The position numbers were made by a program, and so were the translations under genes. A stretch of DNA of 64,000 bases, from contig OY821743.1 in NCBI GenBank assembly GCA_963682055.1, positions 31,854,702 to 31,918,701 on the forward strand. Direction: 5' to 3'. The notes under the pieces were generated by a model, which searched no databases, was not told the DNA's origin, and was given only the letters and a program-made list of their open reading frames with translations. Shown piece by piece: positions 49,647-60,384 of this stretch. The stretch comes from Primula veris. Lineage: Eukaryota > Streptophyta > Magnoliopsida > Ericales > Primulaceae. The number at the start of each line of letters is the position of its first letter. The stretch's first letter is position 1.

Positions 49647-51224
49647 TAGTAACATAATCAAAGAAGATGCGAAAAATAAATAAATAAAATGAAATATTAC
49701 TGAGCGTCGTTGTACAAATGTTACTATAATAGCCAAAATTATGTGTTAATGTCTCGCTAGTTTAATGCAAATCAACTCCCATCTTCAACATCAATATATA
49801 TCGTTATAGTCATAAGCATAATAAAACAGAATTTACTTAAACTGCATATCGCTTGCTATTTACCTGAATTAGATATTGGAGAAATTTATCCTATTACATT
49901 AAAAAAGCAGTACAAAACCTATTTCCTTCAATTCAAGCAAAAAAAATATCAGGACGATCAATCACAGAACTCCATTTGTTTAGAGTCTTTAAACAATTGA
50001 TAAGAATGACATTGCTTGAAAAAATAAACTTCATATGGTTTTTTAATGAATTAGAAAAAAAACGAATAATATATATACCTAACGATCATGTAAATAAGAG
50101 TGCTTAATGCATAAATATTAGTACAAAAAACATGCACAAAAAAGTAATTACAAATACGAGAGCAAGTGGTGGTATGACAAATAATTTATCGATTAACGTA
50201 TGGTTATAAATCAAGGTACAATATTAAGTACTATACTTGTTTACTACTATTGCTAGTGATGAACTTACTGAAGATATTCAAAATGATCAAGTGTCATGTA
50301 TACTTTAATTTGTTGATGGTACTATTATTTTAAGGGACGAGAATAAAATAGGTCTGAACGAAAAACTAAATTTTAAATAATTGCATTTTTTTTTTAGTTA
50401 ATTAGGTCAACGACATGATATATCTATGGTAATTATAACTGTCACAAGGTGATAACCCCCTTGTACGTAATCAAGTTAGGTTGGTAGTACCGATATATGA
50501 TAACTTTCATTATCTTGGATAAATATATAGTTCGAAATAATGTTAGATATTGTTGGTCTTAAGATTCAAACATATGGATCGGTTGGAGAGTTACTTCGGG
50601 TTAGCTCCGGTACAATGTACATGATAAGACTAGTAATTTATGAAAGTTAAAGATAAAACAATGTTTTTTTGTTGTATTTATGAGTGTCTCTTTGGAATAG
50701 TCATCGTATTTAACTGTTTATGAAACAGTCAACTTAACAACCGTTAGATAAAAAATGGATGATTAGATAATGTTTTTCAATAACTAATTTATTTTTTCTA
50801 TTTTTAACAAATTAGAATTTGATAAATTAAAAACAAATTGTACAACATACTAAAAATCAAAATAAAAATATAGAACCCTAGCGAGCCCTACCATAAACTT
50901 AAATATTAATTAAAATTTAAATTTTTTTATTCATTTGACACATTTTTATGCTAACGGTTTGTGAACCAGTCATATAACCTGACTGTTCCATAGTAATTCC
51001 CGTATTTATTCACTGTCATCATACATGTATATATATACAATTAAAGAATAAAGAATGGGAATTAATCCCAGAAATTATGGCTATACATTTTCTTATTTAT
51101 TAACATAACCAAATAAAATTAATATTAACGTGTATAATATATTTCGTTTATGGTAGTAATCGATTGTATCCAATAATATCAAAAGATATCTCCTAATAAA
51201 ACAAAGTCATATAGTGATAACTAA

Positions 51225-53762
51225 CTAGTAACCAGAGTAAAGTAATAAGAAGTTATTTTATCTTCTTCAAGTTTTTTATGAAAAATCAGAACTGGGCATG
51301 CAGTGCTCTCTACCTCGGAACCATAATAATATATCTTAATCTTGGGAGAATTCACAAATTGTTCTAGTTCCGTTTTGTCTTCGATTAGATGAACCTGCAA
51401 AGGGGATAAATCAGAGAGCAAAATACTTTAGATATATACAGAATTTGAAAGAAACGACTATATCTAAATGTCAAGGGCGAATTAAAGTTTGAAAAGGAGA
51501 AAACAAAATAAATTCATTGAAAAGACATATTTTCATTGAAACCTCAGCATCACCAACCGACTTTAGCACGAAGTAAAGTTTCGAGAGTACCGATTGAAGT
51601 ACCTGAAACAGTAATGTAAAAAGATGAAGTCAAAATGTTTAACACGGGGAGCAAATTCGTCATCCATTTATAAATTATTAATAATAGCAGAAAAAAACTG
51701 ATAGAATTGAGAGGCAACAACCTAATATTTCAAAAAGATAAAGAAGAAAACAAAAGAAGAGTAGAGAAATACAGTATTAATAAGCAAGGAAAACAACTAA
51801 AAACTCCGCTCCGACCATTAAAAATAGAGCTCAGTTGCAGGAAGCATGAGCCTCTAGAGGTACAATATAGTAATGCTTATCTTACAATATTAGTCATACA
51901 AGTAAAGCTCTGTATCCACTGAATATCGAATGTGTTCCAATTTATTGAATTACATTGAAATTGTTAGATCACATGCTTATTGACTTATTGTTCCATGGGT
52001 GTTTTAAGAATGTAAAGAAACACTCATACAAGTAAAAGCTAGAAAAGTTGAACCGAGTTGCATACCTTTTCCTAACTTTGATGAAGCAGTTATGCCAAAT
52101 ATACGAGGAAGTTCCGTAACGTCATTCTTGTAAAATATCTACAAAATCCAGAAACAAATTGTTTGTCAAAAAATGAGGAAAGTAAACTTGTTTAATATAC
52201 ATAAACAAAACCATCAAAACTGAAGGAATTATTACTCTCATAATTTATGCATATGGATGTTCGCTATGTAGTTGTGCATAATGGCACTCATCAAAGATCA
52301 AAAGTGCAATTAATTCAATCCTCATGAAGCAGTGGGATAGGTTCCGAAATAGTACTTATGGGGTCATAACAAAAACCTGTCACAAATGAAAGTGGTACGT
52401 TTAATCATAAAAAAAACTACATGTTGGCATAAAAGGTAAAATAAAATAAAAGTTCACTGTTCTCTTTCTTCACTAACCTCAAGTTTTTCCATCTCTTTCT
52501 CCCAGTCTGAATGAGCCGTCAAACGACGTGAACCTCCACAATATACCCCAACTTTGAAATCAGTGGAGTCTTCTATTACCCTGGCTTGCTGGAAAATACA
52601 TCTCATTTTAGCAACTAATGTCAGGACATATAAATAGCAAGTGAATCATAATAGAAACAACAATCCCAGGAGTAAAGACAAGGACCGAACGAAATATGTG
52701 TAAGTCATGCCAGATTCAAAGCTGATTTGGTTGCATTTGTCAAGCAAATCAGCTAGATTTTTTTAATGTAGAAAACATGTTTCATACAGCTTAAAGCTAG
52801 CCATTTACCATAAAGTCAATTTTAAGCTAAACAACCAAATGCAGTCCATCTTTGAAGCTAAAAAGGGCTTCAAGATGCAACCAAACAAGGCTGCCTAAGC
52901 TCGATACTTCAGTCCCAGATCTTTGTAGTCTCCCTTAATCCACCAAACGCATGGTACTCCAAACTTATTACTTAACAACTAAAGATGATTTAGTTCATTG
53001 AACATTCACATTTTGAAAGATAAATTAGCATTTCACTCAACGTAAGTGACATGGAGAAATGAAAATAAAATAAAAATCTAAACGGGCATAAATGCATAAT
53101 GCATATCAACAATTTCGATGATAATCCTTATATTCAACACAGATCACCAAAAATTATTATATTGTCTAATACCGTTTGTTTTAACTTCATATTTATTTTA
53201 TGTTATGTTATAAAAAATTCTTTTTTATATATATTAGGCCATATCTATTTCATCTTCTATTCGACATATTTTTCACATGGTGTCCCAAAAAAATCATTCT
53301 GGTTCCACCCATGATGCTTTGATGCAATATTCTCATTTGTATACCGATTATATAAGGTTCTGAATTGAAGAAATACACACAAATCGGTCCTTTTTAAAAA
53401 TAATAATTAAGTTCACTAATTCTTGCTATTTGAACAACCTTCACATATGAATAGTCTAGAAATACAAAACAATATAACAAAACGTACATATATATATACA
53501 TGAGATCATAAATAAACATATAAACTAATAAAATAAATATACAAAAATATCATCCTTTTGATGAGTTACTAAGGTTTATATGCCATTAAAGTAAAGATCT
53601 CCTACAACAATTGAAAAATATTTATATGCAAAATAAATTCAATTACCTTTTATCTGATAAATCACTTATTCGTTTTATAATTGATTTCATACTCGTAATG
53701 TCATTATCATCTTTGTCTTTAGATTTTTCATCACTTCCATCGGCAATGTTAATGCTTTCCAT
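51225..53762 (-). pseudogene. DICER-LIKE 4-type gene fragment, copy 2 (most complete, broken)
   Basis: Exon-like pieces on the minus strand: 53762-53647 (first exon, MESINIADG start), 52588-52478 (QARVIEDSTDFKVGVYCGG, then HSDWEKEMEKLE; 37 codons, phase 0), 52376-52236 ([35 protein letters not shown]), 52138-52066 (FYKNDVTELPRIFGITASSK), 51602-51562 (TSIGTLETLLRAK), and 51394 down to about 51225 (EDKTELEQFVNSPKIKIYYY). The DECH box and the TAS motif of the DExH helicase are present. Breaks: TAA replaces a Gln codon right after VFVMTP, and TAA replaces a Glu codon after HPYA. Between the first exon and 52588 I could not find the exon with the ATP-binding GCGKT motif. PAZ, RNase III and dsRNA-binding domains are absent. 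The pattern fits DCL4 better than DCL2 (CGG, DWEKE, IFDECH, LLRAK). Confidence 0.88.
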
Positions 53763-55714
53763 TTTGCAAGAAATTTAGATTTTTTTCGCCGCCGTGACAA
53801 TTAGGGTAATGTATACAAGTGTTATATTAAAAAAACAATAAATATACGAGTGTTATATAATACAACCTAATGGGCTTTTTTTCATTGGGCCGGAACAACT
53901 ATACTCGGGAATCAATTTGCGTTGTTTATCGGTTTAACACAATTTTTTAGTGATTATTCATTGCACAAAGTGAACCACGGTCTTTTCTCTGTTTGACTGA
54001 AAGTAGAAACGTGATAATCAAAGGGAAAAAACTCTACGTTGGCTTTGGATACTAATAATCATGTGTTATTGAAGATAGGGAAAAAGTAGAGAATTTGGAA
54101 TGATAATTTAGAGAATTGGATACGATATTAGAGGGACGTAGAGATAGAAGCTAGAGTTCTTATTAATCATAAACCTGATGAAATTTAAACAAGGAAACAT
54201 ATATGCTCTCGCCTTAATGGGTAAAATGCAAATTAACCAAATACTCAACCAGAAACAAATGAAAAAGGAAATAATATATAAACTGTCTCTTTCGCATCGG
54301 AGCCTACCAGTCCGTCATCCGTATAGTAACATAATCAAAGAAGATGAAATATTACTGAGCGTCGTTGTACAAATGTTACTATAATAGCCAAAATTATGTG
54401 TTAATGTCTCGCTAGTTTAATGCAAATCAACTCCCATATTCAACATCAATATATATCGTAATAGTCATAAGCATAATAAAACAGAATTTACTTAAACTGC
54501 ATATCGCTTGCTATTTACCTGAATTAGATATTGGAGAAATTTATCCTATTACATTAAAAAAGCAGTACAAAACCTATTTCCTTCAATTCAAGCAAAAAAA
54601 ATATCAGGACGATCAATCACAGAACTCCATTTGTTTAGAGTCTTTAGACAATTGATAAGAATGACATTACTTGAAAAAATAAACTTCATATGGTTTTTTA
54701 ATGAATTAGAAAAAAACGAATAATATATACCTAATGATCATGTACATAAGAGTGTTTAATGCATAAATATTATTACAAAAAACATGCAAAAAAAGTAATT
54801 ACAAATACGAGAGCAAGTGGTGATATGACAAATAATTTATCGATTAACGTATGGTTATAAATCAAGGTCCAATATTAAAGGCTATACTTGTTCACTATTG
54901 CTAGTGATGAACTTAGTGAAACGAATCGTCTCAGTTTACTTATATGAATCATTTGTTCTAAAATTGTACACACATAAGTTTTTTATCCATTATTTTAAAT
55001 TTACATGAACTCAAATATCACTCAAATATAAAGAATCAATATGTTCTCTTATAATTAAAATAATAATTTCTCTCTTTTACTTTTCTCTTATTATCTCTCA
55101 TTTATTTGTACTTTCCACATATAAATTAATAAAATAACAAAAATATAAGTTTTATAGTTTTGATAGAGAAATTGATAAAAAAGATGATAATTTGTATAAA
55201 ACAAAACGTTTACTTATATGTTGTAAAAGTGTATTTTTTTACTTTAAATAAAATAAACTTGTAATTTATTTAATGTGTTTGCTCTATTAAAGGGGTAATT
55301 CTCAATAAGTCACACTTTTCAAACTTAATAACTAAAAAGTCAAACATAAGATTACTCTCCAATTTTGTCACACTTTAATAAAAATATAAATAGGCCTCAA
55401 AATCTAATTTGTAGAAGATGTATTACACTTTTCACTCACAAACTATCTTTTCTCTCTCTAACAAACCCTAAAAAATATAATAAACTTACTTTTTTCAAAA
55501 AAATAGTTTTTTCAAAAAAAAAAAAAATAGTTTCACGAAAAATAGCTTAATTCACAAAAACATAGTTTTTTCATAAAAAAAAACAGCTTTTTCTCAACAA
55601 AAAAGAACAGCTTTTTCATAAAAAATACAGCTTTTTCACAAAAAAAAAAACAGTTTTTTCACAAAAGATACAGCTTTTTCAATAAAAAAAAAAGAAGCTT
55701 TTTTCACATAGCAA

Positions 55715-56510
55715 AACAACTTTTTAACAAAAAAAAAACAGTTTTTCACAAATAAACCAACTTTTTCACAAAAAAACCAGCTTTTTCACAAAGAAAACAG
55801 ATTTTTCACAAAGAAAACAGTTTTTTCATAAATGTGCATAACAAGTGCATAAATATACGTAGAAAAGTGCATAAATATGCATAACAAGTTCATAAATGTG
55901 CATAACAAGTGTATAAATGTGCATAACAAGTGCATAAATATTAATAGAAAGTACATAAAAAATACATAAAAGTGCATAAAATTACATAAAATGTGCTAAA
56001 AATGCATAAAAGTGCATAAAAAGTGCGTAAAAAGGTGCATTAAAGTGGATACACGTTAATAAAAAGTGTATAAAAAGTACATAAAAGTGGATACGGGTCT
56101 AAAATATGTATAAAAGTGGATACGATTTAATAAAAAGTACGTAAACGTGCATACTAGTGCATATGGTGCATAAATAGTGCATAAAAAGTCTATACGGGTG
56201 CATAAAAAGTGCATACGGATGCATAGTATAAAAAGTGCATACAAGTGCATAAATTGTGAATAAAATGTGCATAAATAGTGCATATAAAATGCATACCGGT
56301 GCATAAAAAGTGCATAAAAAATGAATACGGATGCATAAAGTGCATATAGAGTGCATAAAAAGTGTTTACGAGTGCATAAAATATACATAAAAAGTGCATA
56401 CAAGTGTATAAATGATGCATAAAATGTGCACACGTATGCATAAAAAATGCATACGGATGCATAGCATAAAAACAACTTTTTCACAAAAAAAAACACTTTT
56501 TCACAAAAAA
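55715..56510. repeat. TGCATAAAA low-complexity array, first copy
   Basis: Dozens of GTGCATAAAA(AA)G and GTGCATACGGG variants at an 11-14-bp rhythm. Beyond the basic word, longer phrases (AAAGTGGATACGGGTCTAAAA, CATACGGATGCATAG) occur in the same order in the array at 57705-58500, so the two are a direct duplication of one block, not independent expansions. On the minus strand the word lacks stop codons in all frames, which creates long meaningless open frames rich in Met, His, Phe, Cys, Tyr. Confidence 0.8.
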
Positions 56511-56512
56511 TA

Positions 56513-57700
56513 GCTTTGTTGGTCCGTAAGGGTCTAAATCTTAGAGGGGGGTGAATAAGTTTTACGTACGATTTTCGCGGAATAAAAACTATGAGTTATT
56601 AACTAAGCTAATTAGTAGATTCTTCTAACTTAAACACTTGTGTTAACTATTAATGCTATTTTAAACTATTCAAGCAAACAAAATAAGCAATAAATAAGTG
56701 CGGAAAGTAAAAATTAAGGGAAAAGAATAACACAAGATTTATAGAGGTTCGGCAAAACGCGCCTACGTCCTCTCCTCGGTATTCACACTACCGAGTGTTT
56801 CACTAGAATCTTCTTCCAAGGTTACAACCTAACGAGCTAATCGACCGATTAAGCTCCCCCTCACTCTATAAGTATTCCGAATGAAAAGACCTAGAGCTTT
56901 TAAGCTACACTTTCTTACAAAGCCTCTACCCGATCACTCGCTCACAATGAGTTTATAAATTACTCTTACAAGTTTGAATTTGAAATGAATCACTCACTAA
57001 CAAATAATTTCTTGGTGTTTATAATATTACAATAATATTACACTCAAGAATGTTTTTAAATAAAAGTGAGAGAATTTGAAGTATAAGCTTGTATGATCTT
57101 GAATTTGATGGCTTGAATTTGTGTGAATGTTAGGGTTTCTTCAACAATGGATTTGGGGGCTATTTGAAGAGCTAAAAAGGTCCATTGGTCCATAGATGAC
57201 CGTTTGTACTTGTTGAGTTTATTGCTCAATGGTTTTTCAGCAGTTACCCAGTTTTTCAGGATAAGTCAAAAAGCTGCTTTTTGAATTTCTACAGAAACGA
57301 TCGGTCGTTTCTGAAAAACGAACGGTCGTTTTTCTTGTGAACTCTCTGGAAGAAATTATCCCTAAAACAATCGGTCGTGTCTGAAAAACGATCGGTCGTT
57401 TTTCTTGTGAACTCACTGGAAGAAATTTGATCTGAAACGATCGGTCATTTCTGCCTTACGATCGGTCGTTTCTGCCTTAGCAATTTCTCGGTTTTCTCGA
57501 CATAGTTCGAAAGCTCGTAACTAGTTCGTTTTAAGTCCGATTGAGGTTCCGCTTGATCCGTTGACTTCGTATTTCAATATACTATCATTTCAAACCTTTA
57601 ACACACTAGATAAATAATTAGTACGCAAAACGAGCTTTTATCATGTTTTACAAATTTTGTTATCATTAAAATAATCGATTAGAAGAACATCGTTCAACAA
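56513..57700. repeat. Dispersed-repeat-like insert between the two TGCATAAAA arrays
   Basis: About 1.19 kb of different composition. The left border contains GGTCTAAATCTTAGAGGGGG and TGAATAAG, followed by TTTATAGAGGTTCGGC and CTACGTCCTCTCCTCGG. I recognise this type of sequence as a dispersed plant repeat but cannot name its class. The borders AGCTTTGTTG (left) and CAACAAGCTT (right) are roughly inverted. Near 57294-57478 six CGATCGGTCGTTTC-like words occur in pairs with a repeated TTTTTCTTGTGAACTC spacer. Confidence 0.5.
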
Positions 57701-57704
57701 GCTT

Positions 57705-58500
57705 ATTTCACACAAAAAAACCAGCTTTTTCACAAAACAAAACAGCATTTTCATAAAATAAAATAAAAACATTTTCTCAAAGAAAACAGTTTTTTCACAA
57801 AAAAAAACATATTTTTCATAAATTTGCATAACAATTGCATAAATGTGCATAACAAATGCATAAATGTGCATAAAAAGTGCATAAATATGCATAAAAATGC
57901 ATAAAATGTGCAAAAAAAATGCATAAAAGAGCATAAAAAGTGCGTAAATTTTGTATTAAAGTGGATACGAGTTAACAAAAAGTGTATAAAATGTACGTAA
58001 AAGTGGATACGGGTCTAAAAATTTTATTAAAGTGGATACGCTTTAATAAAAATTACGTAAAAATGCATATGAGTGCATAAAAGGTGCATATGATGCATAA
58101 ATAATGCATAAAAAGTCTGTACGGTTGCATAAAAAGTGTATACGGATGCATAGCATAAAAAGTGCAAACGAATGCATAAATGGCGTATAAAAAGTGCATA
58201 AATAGTGCACATAAAATGCATACGGTTACATAAATTGGGCATAAAGAGTACATAAAAAATGAATATGGATGCATAAAGTGCATAGAGGGTGCATAAAAAT
58301 TGTAAACGGATGCATAAAATATGCATAAAAAGTGCATATAGGTGCATAAATGATGCATAAAATGTGCACACTGTTGCATAAAAAGTGCATACGGATGCAT
58401 AGCATAAAAAGTGCATACAGGTGCATAAATGGTGTATAGAAAGTGCATACGGGTACATAAAATGAGGCATAAATAGTGCATATAAAATGCGTAAAAGGTG
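57705..58500. repeat. TGCATAAAA low-complexity array, second copy
   Basis: Collinear with the array at 55715-56510, as shown by shared rarer phrases in the same order (AAAGTGGATACG, GGATACGGGTCTAAAA, AAAAAGTCT with TACGG, GGATGCATAGCATAAAA). It differs by many point changes and small indels, so the duplication is not recent. It shows no gene content. Confidence 0.75.
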
Positions 58501-58540
58501 CATAAAAGTAAGTATGTTCACCCAAGTGCGAAAAATTCAA

Positions 58541-58616
58541 GATATGAGTGAATTCGAACCACCAATATTTCGAACCGTCGGGTTCAAACGCTCTTACTAT
58601 TTTGAGCTAACGAATC
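58541..58616 (-). other. tRNA-like sequence (possible tRNA relic or SINE head)
   Basis: On the minus strand TTAGCTCAAAATAGTAAGAG resembles a Pol III A box with a perfect D-stem (GCTC/GAGC), and GGTTCGAATTC further down matches a B box. A second GGTTCGAA lies between them, which gives a spacing about five bases longer than in a normal tRNA, and the acceptor ends do not pair well. It is therefore a relic or SINE-type head, not a working tRNA gene. Confidence 0.35.
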
Positions 58617-59106
58617 TATATAGTCACTAAGAAAAATATAAACACATTAAATTCAAAAGAATCTAAAATAACACAGCTATCAAACATTTCATTAAACACA
58701 TTATGTGCACAATTTTACATATTCATAAATAAACACACAGTTGGATTAATCCGGCCAAACAAATCAATTTTTTCACACAAATCCTATTAATTAATAAAAG
58801 GCTTTCAACCGCATCACTAAATTACTACCAATCAACATATAAAATAAAATTTTACTTTTCCAACAAAACGTAAAAAAACATCTTAGAATTCTAACAAAAA
58901 AAGAACTCCATCAAAACTGCTCAACCTTTCATAACCATTCACCTAAAACAAAACATTAGGTCGATATGACCGACTTCCCCTTGAAGTTGACACAAACTGT
59001 GAAAAATTGGCTCCATCTTCGTCCTTCTCATGGGTCTATTCCGAAGGTCTATTTTTGTGTCATAGGAGGGAGAGAGGGAGAGATAACCATATTATATGTG
59101 CAGATA

Positions 59107-59165
<59 letters not shown>

Positions 59166-60384
59166 AGAGAAAGATGACCTTAACGGTACGATTGAAACTC
59201 GTCGGAGATGAGCTCAACCCGTCGTCTAAAGGAGCTCGCCGGGGATGGAGGTTGTTCGTCGCTGGTGGGGTTTTGTGGTGGCGGTGGTGGTATCATCCTA
59301 TAGAGAAATGGAGGTTGTTCGTCGCTGCTGGTGGTGGTGATGGGGTTTCATGGTGGCGGTGGTGGTATCATCCTAGAGAGATGGAGATAGAAAGGTGACA
59401 GATCGTCATCTTTTCATCTGGGGAGAGAAAGAGAAAGATTAGATCTAGAATTAAAAATTAGAATTTTCTTGGGTATTTATATTATCTAGAAAGTGTGACT
59501 AATTGGGAAGAGTGATTTTATGTATGACTTTTTAAGGATTAAGTTTAAAAAGTGTGACTTATCGGGAATTTTTCCTTAAAATAATTTGGGTTGAAAAAAA
59601 TTGATAGAAGTATATTGAAATATAGTAATATTTAGTTGTGATAATAAATTTGATAGGGAAGTTGAAAAATGTATAAAGTTAAACTGTTACCCTAAAAATA
59701 TAAAAGTGATGCTAATTATCTTAAATATGAGAAAAAATGTAAGTAAACTGGTGCGATTGCTCGGAAGATATTCAAAATGATCAAGTGTCATGTTGTATAC
59801 TTTAATTTGTTGATGGTACTATTATTTTAGGGGACGAGAATAAAATAGGTGTGAACGAGAAATTAAATTTTAAATACTTGCATTTTTTTTAGTTAATTAG
59901 GTCAAAGACATATATCTATGGTAATTCTAACTGTCAGACGGTGGTAACTCCCTCGTAAATAGTCAAGTTAGGTTGGTAGTACCGATATATGATAACTTTC
60001 ATTATCTTGGATAAATATATAGTTCGAAATAATGTTAGATGTTGGTCTTAAGATTCAAACATATGGATCGGATCGAGAGTTATTTCGGGTTAGCTCTGGT
60101 ACCATGATAAGAATAGTAAGATATGAAAGAGCAGGAATAAAAGAATGTTTTTTTGTTGTATTTATTCACTGTCATCATACATGTATATATAGCCAATTAA
60201 AGAATAAATAATGAGAATTAATCCCAGAAATTATGTCTAGACATTTTCTTATTTCCTAACATAACCAAATCAAATTAATACTAACGTCTATAATATATTT
60301 CTTTTATGGTAGTAATTGATTGTATCCAATAATATCAAAAGATATCTCGTAACAAAACAAAGTCATATAGTGATAACTAATGAG

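Larger units (their letters stand above)
46382..51198 (-). repeat. Dicer-like segmental repeat, copy 1
   Basis: First of three head-to-tail copies. It starts CAAACAAAGCCATATAGTGA and runs to about 51198, where the next copy opens with the matching AAACAAAGTCATATAGTGA. The order on the minus strand is upstream DNA, then first exon, then helicase-domain pieces. About 1.1 kb that copy 2 has between 52390 and 53540, including one helicase exon, is absent here. It is enlarged by a 1.19-kb pogo-type insertion at 48460-49646. Confidence 0.85.
55292..59575. mobile_element. Long-TIR DNA element (unclassified), nested in the MITE
   Basis: Terminal inverted repeats of about 90 bp: left begins GGGGTAATTCTCAATAAG, right read inward GGAAAAATTCCCGATAAG. 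Both then continue TCACACTTTT(C/T)AAACTTAAT and share AAAAAGTCA(A/T)ACATAA and a second TCACACTTT. Direct repeats TTAAA flank it (55287-55291, 59576-59580). The length and character of the TIRs recall Mutator-like elements, but those make 9-bp duplications, so I leave the class open. No transposase is visible. Contents: T/A-rich runs with a CAGCTTTTTCACAAAA motif, two low-complexity arrays, a repeat between them, a tRNA-like piece, a (TA)n run near 59110-59162 and a G-rich duplication near 59247-59390. Confidence 0.7.
54921..59763. mobile_element. Short-TIR MITE, family 'CCAGTTTCCTTA', copy split by a nested insertion
   Basis: The outer parts (54921-55286 and 59581-59763, together about 550 bp) match the intact copy at 36951-37521. 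The left end contains GAATCGTCTCAGTTTACTTA and the right end, read inward, CAATCGCACCAGTTTACTTA. GAA flanks both sides (54918-54920 and 59764-59766), where copy 1 of the host repeat reads CTGAAGATATTC uninterrupted. A 4.28-kb element occupies the middle. Confidence 0.8.
51199..60350 (-). repeat. Dicer-like segmental repeat, copy 2 (interrupted by a nest of insertions)
   Basis: Second head-to-tail copy. It is collinear with copy 1 apart from retaining about 1.1 kb that copy 1 lost. At 54920 it is broken by a MITE whose own body is broken by larger elements; the repeat resumes at 59764 (GAAGATATTCAAAATGATCA, as in copy 1 at about 50270). Without the nest it is about 4.3 kb. Confidence 0.85.

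Noticed and set aside
52478..53762. Copy 2 of the Dicer-like segment as a working short helicase gene
   Set aside because: The ATP-binding exon is not found and two in-frame TAA codons interrupt the DECH-box exon, so no functional helicase can be made.
56056..58540. Several overlapping minus-strand open frames of 75-164 codons rich in Met, His, Phe, Cys, Tyr
   Set aside because: They arise because the complement of the TGCATAAAA word has no stop codon in any frame. Overlapping frames are equally open, there is no start context, and the sequence is low complexity.
59096..59398. 100-codon plus-strand frame with a (IY)n stretch and a Trp/Gly-rich tail
   Set aside because: It is read from a (TA)n run followed by a two-copy GGTGGC-rich duplication inside a transposable element; no family pattern is present.
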